Of a stretch of DNA of 64,000 nt, positions 35,301 through 47,300 are shown in pieces (the stretch's first letter is position 1; the number at the start of each line of letters is the position of its first letter). The notes beneath the pieces are model-generated. The model made no database searches. It had not been told where the DNA came from and was given only the letters and a program-made list of their open reading frames with translations. Origin of the DNA: Ilex aquifolium (taxonomy: Eukaryota > Streptophyta > Magnoliopsida > Aquifoliales > Aquifoliaceae); assembly GCA_951799425.1 (NCBI GenBank), contig OX637402.1:18179844-18243843 (forward strand), given 5' to 3'. Both the position numbers and the translations under genes were made by a program.

Positions 35301-38300
35301 TTACTCCTTATCTGAACCCACCTCCTACAAGGAGGCTTTACTTGATCCACTTTGGAAACAGGCTATGGATGAGGAATTGTCTGCCTTACATAAGACCAGA
35401 GCTTGGGAACTAGTGCCTTTACCACCTGGTAAACACCCCATTGGTTGTAGGTGGGTTTATAAGATAAAAACCAAGTCTGATGGTTCCGTGGAACGGTACA
35501 AAGCTCGATTAGTAGCCAAGGGTTTTGCTCAAGAGTATGGTATAGACTATGATGAGACTTTTGCCCTTGTTGCGAAGATGACCACTGTTCGCACAGTGAT
35601 TGCAGTTGCTGCCATTCGCCAATGGAATTTGTCTCAGATGGATGTGAAAAATGCATTTCTTCATGGAGATTTAAGTGAAGAGGTTTTTATGACTCCTCCT
35701 CCTGGATTGTCTCATAGTCCTGGTCAAGTATGTCGACTTCACCGAGCTTTATATGGCCTTAAACAGGCTCCCAGGGCATGGTTTGCCAAATTTTCTTCGG
35801 TTATTTGTGACTTGGATTTTCGCGCCAGTGACCATGATTCTGCTATCTTTTTACGGTCTACTTCCTCAGGTTCTATTATTCTTTTACTATATGTTGATGA
35901 TATGATTATTACGGTTGATGACACTGCTGGCATATGCTTATTGAAAACCCAGTTGCATGACCATTTTGAGATGAAAGACTTGGGGCAGCTTAGATATTTC
36001 TTGGGTATTGAGATTGCTTCCTCTCCTAAAGGATATATTCTCTCTCAGTCCAAGTATGCTTCAGATGTTATTCAACGAGCTCGTTTATCAGATAATCGGA
36101 CAGTTGAAACACCTTTAGAGCTCAATGTTCGTTACTCTTCTTCTGATGGTACCCTCATGTCTGATCCTACTCTCTATCGCGCTATTGTTGGGAGTTTAGC
36201 ATATCTCACAGTTACTCGTCCGGATATCTCCTATGCTGTTCATGTTGTTAGTCAATTTGTTGCCTCACCCACCACTGTTCACTGGGCTGCGGTTCTTCGT
36301 ATTCTTCGGTATCTTCGAGGTACTTTGCACCAGAGTTTGTTATTCTCCTCCTCTTCCTCTATGGAACTCAGGGCTTATTCTGATGCTGACTGGGCTGGTG
36401 ACTCTATGGACCGTAAGTCCACTACGGGTTTTTGTATTTTCCTCGGTGATTCTCTTATTTTTTGGAAAAGTAAGAAGCAAACTGTTGTTTCTCGTTCATC
36501 TGCTGAAGCTGAATATCGTGCTATGGCATCTACTATAGCTGAAATAGTTTGGTTACGATGGTTCCTTGCTGATCTTGGTATCATGTTACCTACGCCGACT
36601 CCTATGTATTGTGACAATACCAGTGCAATTCAGATTGCTCATAACTCAGTCTTTCATGAGCGCACAAAGCATATTGAGATTGATTGTCACTTTGTGCGTC
36701 ATCATCTTCAACTGGGCACTATCTCTCTCCCTTTTCTTTCTTCCACAATGCAGTTAGCAGATTTTTTCATAAAATCGGATACTATTACTCGCTTTCATTT
36801 TCTTCTTGGTAAACTCTTGATATTTTCTGCTACCACATCATGAGTTTGAGGAAGGGTGTTAGAGTAGTTAGAATATTTAGTCTTAAGGGTAGTTTAGTCC
36901 TTTTGTTCTTTTATGTTGCCCTACTATATAAGGGCCTTTTGTATGCACTTTTCTATTAAGCTGTAATACAATCATTCTCTATTGTCTCTTCTTTTTCTCT
37001 CTTTGCTTTTATCAAAGTTTACAAGTGGCATGCACTTTAATCATGAATCATAATAATAAACTTCACTGCTTATCGATATTGGGGTAAACACCCAAAGCCC
37101 AAAGCAATCCTGAGCTAGCAACTGTCAACAGTGTAGTGTGGGTGCATCTTAATGATGGCCCTTCATATTTCCTCTTTAATTGTTTCAAATAGAATTACAT
37201 CAATGGATATACACATACATGATTATGGAATTAGTTGACCTAATTATTTTTCTGATTATAACCTGAAAATCCTATCCAGTAAAAATCTCTTAGGTGGTTT
37301 TTTATAGTGACAATTTGAGAGTAGTAAAAAATTTGAGTAGTGGAATTAATTATGATGCAACTTGGCCAGTTTATACCTCTGTCATATAATATAGATATAG
37401 TCAAAAACTATTGTGACCAATGTTTTATGCCACCATATGGACACTAAAAACTGAGTATTAAAAATGAGGAAAACCTGATTTAAGTGATGTGAAAGAACTT
37501 TCTCAAAAACTCCAAACGGAAGAGCAACTGAAGTAGGGATCCCAACCCAAGATGGCACTTTTCCTTTGAGATATGCAATGTTGCGCGATTTGGCTCCAAC
37601 CTAGGCAAATCAAAATCCTGTAAATTACACTAGCTAAAAATAAATAAGACATGAATGCAGTAAAGCATTCTTGTGAATTAATATGAATAACTCTAATTTT
37701 AGATTACTCAGTTCACAGAATGAATACAGAAAATAAAAAATTATCATAAATCTAAATTGGCATTGCAAGCCTAACCATTTTGCTTGTGAATTCCTCAGAT
37801 GATATGGCATATTTACCCCCAAACTGCTTCCTGACAAGAGTTACAGACGATGAAGGACCATCTTCTTTCAAGTTAGTTGAACCTGTTAGATCCGTCTCTT
37901 TCACCTCACTAAGATCAAAGTCAGAAAGAAAGCACAGATTAAGTAACTTCTCATATGCATTTTAATGGAGCAATGAATTTCCTATATAGAAATGCATTAG
38001 ACTTCAACTGAGATGTCATTTCATTACTCATATTCCATGACACAGTACAACATCCCTGACAATTATTTAGGTGGATTTACCTATATTGTATATCTGCAGA
38101 TGTAGGCTTTAGGCACAACAATTTCCCTTCATTTGCTTGGAGTTCAGCCAAAATCGTGGGATCAAAACATGTGGCAAAGCAAACCTGGCAAGATTTGAAC
38201 AATTATCTCAAATATCACACATCACAGTCATCCACAACAGTAATCCATCAAAATACAGGCCAAGTTTTCATTGCAGAGCTACCTTGCTATTTCTCGCTCG

Positions 38301-41300
38301 AACAGACACATGAGATAGGACATCTGGCATGTCAGGTGTCAGCACAGCAACTGTACCATCAGGAATTTCCTCCTCTCCTTTTACAGATTTTGCGATCAAA
38401 ATTGTTGGCTGTCCATAAGATTTATTCTGAACAGAAAGCAACTCATCTACCACAACAACATATCCGACAGCTTCGACTGGACTGATAACTTGCCAACTGA
38501 TGAGGTCAGCCAAAATTGCATTAGAAGGCCACTCATATCTTAAGTTGTTAATAGAACTACATAGATTGTTTTCTTTTCTTTCTTTATTTATCTTTTCCAG
38601 GCATATACAAACATAAGGATGAGCTTCAAATTATTTTGTCAGACCATAAAGTTGATTCTTTTAGTGACCAGAATAGATAAGAGCATATCACCACACATGT
38701 AAATAAGTAGTTGTTAATTGTTTGAGATTTTAGTGGTATTCGAAATGGTATCAACCTTCCCAGATTAGCAGTTTGCCGAAGAATAGGATCAAGTCGATTA
38801 AGAAGAGAGGATATTGAAGCAGCTGATCCAGCACGAATAATTTCTTCTGTGAATATATTCACCTGTCAAGTAATTCTAAAGGTGAAATCAAGATAAATAT
38901 AACATAAGAAAGTTGATGCTTAGATTGCCACATAATTAACGCACCGCCCACTGGTCCACTCCAAGCCTTGATCCAAGGTAATCTGCAGATGGCTGCAATA
39001 GTTGATGGTATGACTCCGCCTTGCTTGCGAGTGCAAGTCGGGTTCTGTCAAGGACTGATTTTGCAAATAATGCCCAATTACGATCTCCAGTCTTTGACAT
39101 ACTCAGCGCTTGATTCCATCCCTTGATAAGCAACAAAAAATATGCAAAATTATTATGGCACTGCTTCAACATCTAGAATTTGTGTATGTCTGGTGACAGG
39201 AGCAAAAATATTAACTATTGACAAACACAATCTATTGACCATTTCCGGATACATACTAAAAACTCAAAAAACATGAGGCTGCAGGTTTGAATTTGAGGCT
39301 TGTCATTTTTTCAAATGTCAAAAGTTAGGTTTGTACCTTGTCTACACCTCTTGCTTTCACTCTCTCTCGGTTTAAATAGGGACTGGTGATTAATGAAAGA
39401 TGATTTATAGTACTAACAAACAATGGACCTTGCAAATATACAGGACTATGAGCAATTTAACTCTATATTAACATATTTGGAACCAAAGTAATTGATAATC
39501 CTTTTCATTAGTTGAGACCAAAATATTATGGTCCATGAAAACAAATGACCACAATCCATATGTGACAGAATATTAATCTATAATGGAGAGGACAGTTCAT
39601 CCACTCTAGTGCAATGATGAGAAAAGAAAAAATTGTCTTTCCTATTCAAGTAAGTTGAAAAGTTCGTAATAAAGTGTTGTATGTACTTGTCATTTTCGTA
39701 AATGCAATCAATATGTCACTGATTCCAGTATTCTGATTCTGTGTGAGTAAGAATTATTATGTGTAACATTTACATTTTTCACCTTAAGTATACCTGTTGG
39801 ATGATCATTGATAAAGCTGCTAAATTGTTGCTACTTACATTATCTTACATGCATAATATTTGCCAAACTAAGCCCTTTTGAATCGGAGTACCATCTAAAT
39901 AACGAAAAGGGGGCTTTCAAGTAATTTGGTAGTCACCTTTAAGCAATAGATAAGATCCTCATTATCCACCGATGAAAGTGCGAGGTTTTCAAGAACCAGA
40001 GTGATGAAATACATAATTTTCTGCACATTACATGAAAAAGTTAATGAAGAATACACTTCAACACAGAGAACTAAAAGCTATTATAAAGATTACAAAAAAT
40101 GAGACAAACCACTAGATGCAGAATCATGGATAGCATATCCTACCTCAGGTTTAGCACTATTCAACTCTTCGTATCCCCTTTCAATGGCTGTCCTCACAGT
40201 AGAATCAAGGGCAATGTCCAAAAATAAAAGATCCTTTAGACGGTTGTTCGGTTTCAAAAGCAATGGTCTAATCTCCTGACGAGCCTCCAGCAATCCCTGT
40301 GTTCAGGTATTTTTTTTCCAAAACAAATAATCTTGACGGACAAGGCACATCATATGGCAATCCAGAAAAATGTCTACAAAAACTTTCACATACCTCGAGA
40401 AGAGCTTCCACATTCTTATCTTCAACATGCTCCAAGACAAATTGCAGCAATTCCTGTTTAAATCACAAAATAAATATCATACAAGATGTGATTAACTTTT
40501 CACAGAGGTGAAATCACAGAGAAGGCTTCTTAAAATGGAATCCAGAGAACATTACCGGAAAACCAGAAGGCAAGCCTGATACAGGATTTACTTGCACACC
40601 AACCATAAAACCTTGTCCCTGGAGAAAACTGCCTTTTCAGTCAAAAGGTTAAGAATCAACATTAGGTAGACCTACACCACTCAGTTATTGATTTTACCTC
40701 GGATCTGTAGCCCATACAATTTGCAATTGCTGACTCAAGATCTGCACCTGAATGAACTGCCTGCACAAGGATTACAGTTGGACATAACTTATCATAAATG
40801 ACAACATATGTGTACAGAAGGGTAAAGAAAACACAAGGAAAACATCTGAGGATGAGGTTTCTGATTAATTGCAAACACACACACACTCTCTCCCCCCCCC
40901 CAAAAAAAAAAAAAAAAAGCAAAAAGAAATATTTCTAACGGAAAAATTATATCATAAATTTACATGAAGTCTACTATCAGTCACAGCAACAGATTCCAGA
41001 CTCAAATTACACCATTGTGGCATTGACTCATTTTAATCATTTAGTCTCAGCAAACGCAAATATATATCCACACAGATTGTAGATATTATACTATAAGTAA
41101 CACCCTTAAAAAATTCCATTATGATACAGCTTAATAAAAAATTGAATAGAGAAGTTTATGGAGGTAACCTTCAATGTTCGCATGTAACTCCCCAAATCAC
41201 GCAAAAGACCATCCTTTTGATCTCTCCTAAAATTCGGCTCAGAATGGATGGCACGATCATAACTTAAAAGACGTTTTTTAGTTATTCCATTATCCTCAAG

Positions 41301-44300
41301 GGTTTTCCAATAGACACTGGTGTCAAAGTCACTTTTGATATAATCAATTAGTGCCTGCAAAAACAATTTATGGGAGATTAATTATAACAAAGTAACTAAA
41401 AGAAGAAAGTCTAACTGGATTAGCATTTCCAATACCTGACAGATCACAACATCATCAGGACTAGTGTTATTATGCAGCTTTTGATGCCACTCTTCCATCA
41501 TTCCACCCTTGCAATCATTTTTCCTCTGCAATCAACAAGTAATCTCACTATTATTATTCATTCAAACCCAAAGGGCAAACAAAAAAGAAAATGAGAGTAT
41601 AGATATCCACCTGGATAACCAGGATTTCGTCCCGGATTCGTTGCCCCACATCCCCTTCACCTCCACGACCAATAGTTGACATAATCATTCGCAAAAGTTC
41701 ATGATGTTCTGGATGACCACCATAAACGTTCTGAAGCAAGTCTGTAAGCCTGTCCTGAGCTTTACTTATCTCACTGCACCAAGAGTTATTAAATTAGAAC
41801 CCAATGCAGAGAATGATCACACCTGGTTACAGAAACATAAAGATAATGACTCTGCATTCAGAAGCTAACAACTTATTCAAGAACCTATGGGAATGAAATT
41901 AAATGCAGACACTGTTGTAGATATTTAAGCAAAGGTTGTTGAAGAAATTCTATAATTGGTGAAGTCCTTTTCCTGAGCCGTAAACAGTAGAATTTTGGTT
42001 TCAAAATGTTGTAGGAGCCAAAAAAGATATGTCTACATATGTGCATGAAACAATTGTTTATATACTTACCGTGGCTTTACATTGTAGTTTTTATTCCATA
42101 TCAGCTGCCTCGTAGCCATAAACCTCATCCACACAAGGATTCCTGCAAGACCCAATTCACCAGCATTGTTGGCTTCTTCCATCAAATCTGCTGCAATATT
42201 GAATCTGAGAAGTAGACATGACTTAGAACTTCAATATGGTTGAACCATGCCATTATATTTCAGAACCCCAAATTTTAACTAGGAAATAAAACCAATAGTA
42301 CTAGGTGCAAACAAGGATCTTATCATACAACAGGAATACACATAACCGGATTGCATCAAAAGCCCCAATGAGGATGGATAAATGCGTAAGTTATGATGAA
42401 GACACCATCAAAAAAGGTGAAGTCTATATTTTAGAGCCCAAACCAGATGTAAAGTAATTACAATTAAACCAAAAATCCCCATTAACAACCAAGCCATTTT
42501 GCACCCACTGAATGTGTCTTGCATAGATGCAGGACTGAGCAGCTTTAAACTCTAAAATTGAAAATCATTCCCAATAAAACGTTCCCATTAGTCCTCGATT
42601 CTGTCCAAGCTAGCTAATTGAGCTTCCTTTATGAAAACAAGGCACACAACAGGATGTCAATGTGGACAGAGAAGATGAGAGAAGTAAGGCATAAAAGGTT
42701 CAAAATTTCCGAAAGAAGCCCATATCATCCTTCAAAAAGAAGCCCATAGCAAATCAATGTGGACAAGCTAAGAAGCCCATAGCATCCTTTCCTGAATTCG
42801 TGTGCAGCACTAAATCTAAACTGCAGAATCAGGCTACTTATAATCCTGAAGGCAAATGCAGCCTAACACTGATGAGCAATATCGAAATATGAAAGTTCCT
42901 GATGTGAAAACAAGGGACACTCGTGGAATCTTTCGTAAAGAAAACCTCGTGTAATTGAAAAAAGTGTTTGGAAGAGATGAGCTCAACCAATAAAGGTCCT
43001 AAGAGATAACTAACCGGTGCATAAAGGACTTTTGTGCCTCACTTTCCATATCAGCTATTTTATCCAACAACGCTTTTGCAGTGCCCCTGCCATCGCCAGC
43101 ATCCTTTTAAGAGGAAAACTTTGGGTCATTACATCTGGAAATGATCTGGAACTATGAAGGATAAAAGTTGGAAAAGAAAAAACCAAATAACAAGGACTAT
43201 TTTCCAGAATATCAGATGGAGAGCAACCTTTTTGACCAGCTCAGATCCAACACTGAATTCAACATAGAAGTCTGAACCTTTATTCCTTATCCAGTTTCCA
43301 CCAGACAAAAGAACAAACGGCATCCCCACAAAGCTGTCGTCAATTTCAATTTCTAATGATTGGACCTGAAAATTGGATTTAGAATATGAGGTTGCAGCCT
43401 ACAAATCATATCATAAACTGATTCTTGCTTCAATTCTAGAGACATGTGTGAATATGGCTTCATAGTATTGAGACATCTAAGATCAAATCAAATTTGTCAT
43501 GGGCCTCATGGCACACCTTGCGAGTTGAACCGTAGGAGGAACTTGGTGAAAATTGTGTTTCACTGGCCTTGTCTAAAGAAACTGAGCCAGGAGGCAACAT
43601 ACTTGGAGGTGGAGCCTGAGAAATGTCAGATCTTTTCAGCGACTCACAAAGGTAGCATAAGTGATATAAAGAATAATACAATCCATTCAGATGATCTACA
43701 AGAAGGTAATGTTGATAGTTAATGAACTCTAGTATCTTACCAGCCACTCTCCAGGTCTTTTTGATAAAGCCCAGTGAAGGGTAACTGGCTCTTTGAGATC
43801 TGTAGCCAAATGAATTTTTGTCTTACCATAAGTCTTTGTTATAAACACCTTCAAAAAGTCCAGGGAGTCCAGCAATTAGTATTATCCCTGCAAATAAACT
43901 TTTCCTGGGGATGAATATCAATATGACATTGTGATCTCACCAGAAGTTCCCCATCAGCAAGCTTGAATATTTTCTGGTTCAAAACAGGACCAACACCTTG
44001 TTCCGCTTTTTCCTTAGCAAAAAGTGCAATTGCAGACAAGGCTTGTGGCTTGGTAGGTACCTTCTCTTCCACGGGTCTGGAAGCATATTTGCTGAGAACT
44101 TGCAGTAAGTCCCTCTTCTTGCGTTGAATCCTTTGAACAGTAAAATAATTCTTCTTCTCCAACTGCTTCGCAACCTTAGTTTTAATCTCCCCTGTGACAA
44201 TTTTCTTTCGAATCTCATCGAGAGAAGTACCCTTCTCTAGTTCAATTTGCAACTCTTTTCTTGCTTCTTCAAATTCTCTCTGTTAATATAATGCCACTCT

Positions 44301-47300
44301 AATCATAATTCAACATAAAGAACAACTTGGACACACCTTATTTACCATACATAGCAAAAGAAAACTCATTTAATGTGGATTTAATCCACTGTCTTGAATG
44401 ATAAAATGCCAAAATGAAAACAACACGCATATGCAAGGTTTGAGATTTACAAGTTGCTGATCTTGGGAAAAATTAGGTTTTCCAGCTTTCTCCCATCGTA
44501 TATAAGATTGTATTTGCACAAGATCATCTGGTATTTTGCTCTTTGTTTGTGAAAGAAGGGGTTCCCTAGTATCACTTGCATCGTTTTTCTTCGTTAGCCT
44601 TGCCCGAAGGTCCTGAATGGAAGTTCCCCTAGCTACTTCCTCCAATAGCTCAGTTCGAGCCGCTTCATATTCCACCTGACAAGTAACAGCATTCATAGTC
44701 AGTAATGGGAAAAAGCACTGGTACTCACATAACTGATTTACTTGGCACAGATCCTCTTTGAGACCACTGGGAAACTAGCTGGAGAATTACTATTATGCTA
44801 CTTGAAAATCAGATTCTCACCAAACTATCTAGCTCAACTCTACAATATTCCTTCAGGTAAGGTTGAGCTTCATTGCAAAATTGTTACAGTAGCACACTCC
44901 CATTTATGTCAAAAAATGTCTACAAGATACAGAGACCTCCCTCAAGGGGATTACTCCTCTAAGCATACAGTTCAGGAAGAAAGTATTCGCTCTTTCTGAG
45001 GGATGCTATTACAAAAAAAGGAGACCACTTTGCAAGCACTATACTTCTCTTTCTAGTTTACTAATGCCTCCTCAATATAACATTACCGTCTTCATCATAA
45101 TGGCAGGTTAAGGCCATTTTGCCAGTCCTATACTTCTCTTTCTAGTTTACTGTAAATATGACCTTCTCACAAGAAAAGAGGGTAGCTCATTTATAAAAGC
45201 TCATTTTTTATGACGTGAGTGTCATATTTCTTGGTTCTTGGAAACCAAATTTTAACAGTGATTTTTGTTGCATCAGAAAGTTGAGTAGGCATGCATCAAT
45301 GTTCTTGTAGCTAAAATATGCTTAGATATAGACTACTTCCCTATTTCTCACAGGTGAAAAATGTCCAGGAAATTCTGGCTATACATCACATGTAAACACT
45401 GCAGACACAGATAACCAATTCAAGTAACTGTCTTTGGACTGGTTCGGTGTCATATGATATAGAAAACACATCTAACGTTCGAATCATTCGAGGCAGAAAT
45501 GGAAAACAGGAAAAACCAGGAGTCTAGATAAACTCAACACAACAACTTTTAACAAAAGTCTCTTTCCTATATTTTTTGGAGTCGGCAACATGATGACCCT
45601 TTAAAAGATCCATAAACAAAAACAGCATCAGTTACTTGCCTTCTCCTGCTCAGGGGTGTACATCTGTTTACCCTTCCTCTCCCACCTCAAATATGCTTGA
45701 ATCTGCACGAGATCTTCAGGAACTGAAGAAACATTTGGAATTGTCCTCTCTCCAAATGACAACTTAATATTGAAGTTCTCACCATTATGTTTGAACCTAC
45801 CCATCATAAATAAAGGAAGATGTAAGGTTATTTCTAAAGATTATATTGCAAGATAAATTTAGAAAATATTAATTTACCATCTGTCATGGGCTTCATCAAA
45901 TATAAGGAACTCTATTGCTTGTATTGCAGGATCATCAATCTCTAATCTCAGGAACGAATTGGAGCCAGACTAGAGGAAAATGACAAACAAAACCAATAAA
46001 CATCTAGTTGTCTATTTAAATCTGTCAAAAGGACTGTTTCCAAATAGTTGGTAGTATGGAGACACATTAGCATTTCTAACTTACTTTCACAAAAGGAGAT
46101 CTAAGAGCTTTGTTCTTATATACTTTAGTTCCATCTGGGCGACGAGTAGGAAGTACCCATTTCCTGGAATCAGAGGTTGAAAGAATTAAAATTATAGCTT
46201 ATGTGAAAACTTTTAGTTAATGGAAAATCAGCATAATTACAAAGAAACTTACTCTTTCCTATTTCGTAGCCCACCCCAATGTAGAAATAGACCATCACTA
46301 CTATTTGTGACCTGAATATCAACTTGTGACACAGAACCTGAAGTGGAAGGCCTGACATCAACCTGTTCATTTGCATAGGTAAAGCTTATGTTAAAGCTTT
46401 TAATGCCTGAATTCATGAGAACCCGGCGATACCCTATCCCTAGTGTCTTTGATCAACTATAAACATGCAAAACATAAGCCACAAATACCTGTAATTCGGT
46501 ATTTCCATCAAGGTTGAACCTTCCTGCAAGCTGCCACAAGACAAGAGAAGGTTTAAACACCCACACAAAAACTCATCCAGAGGAGAATCTGAAACCCATG
46601 CATGCACATATAAATCTACCGGGTGCTTAGAATATCATCTTATGTAAATATGATGTTACGCTCAATATTGTGTCGATATCAGGATTTATTATCCTACTGA
46701 CGTTTCAAGGACTAGGAAACAGTCTGCAGTTTTGAGAAGTTAGGGACCATACTGTTTGAAGGCATCAGAAACGAGCTTTGAGCCATGAGTGAACATAATT
46801 CAAAAAATATCAAAAGCATAATAAAACTTTTCTTATATAATATCAAAAGCATGAAAGTTTATCACACAAAATTGGGAAAAAGATTATTTCTCAGATATTT
46901 TCAACCCAGAAGCACAAACAGAGAGAACTTTCTTTAAAATGAAATTATAGCAGGAATAATATTTGGTTCAGGCTACAACCAATGGAAGGGTGTATTGCTA
47001 CTCTGGAAAGAAGTAAATACTTGGCTCTACATTTTTCATCATAACTCAGCTCAAAAAGTTTATTGGATTCGAAAACGTGTATCTAACTTTTGAAGAGTAT
47101 TGTCGTAATCAAATGTTCACACTCATTGGAAGCGCCACTTCCAAGGCATAGCGTTTTGAACAATATGTGTGTTTATTGCTATGGGCGGTGGTCAGTTACA
47201 CAAGTTTTTTAAAATTATTCACATCATCTAGAGCACATCTTTGTCATCTCTTCTTGTCTAGAAACATCAACCGCACAAAACTAGTAGATCCCCAAAGCAT

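Larger units (their letters stand above)
32333..37023 (+). mobile_element. Ty1/copia LTR retrotransposon, gag-less, identical LTRs
   Basis: A 4.7-kb element inserted in GWD1 intron 27, antisense to the gene. 5' LTR 32333-32499 and 3' LTR 36857-37023 are both 167 bp (TGTTAG...TTTACA), and I see no difference between them. A tRNA-Met primer site (32500-32511) directly follows the 5' LTR, and a purine-rich tract ending 'gaggaaggg' directly precedes the 3' LTR. Coding order protease, integrase, RT, RNase H is that of Ty1/copia. No gag or CCHC knuckle is found between the primer site and protease. Flanking pentamers are agtta and agtgg, so the target duplication is imperfect. Confidence 0.93.

Noticed and set aside
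43460..43747. Separate small gene on the minus strand
   Set aside because: The frame contains GWD1 exon 10, whose splice sites and phase fit the family protein.
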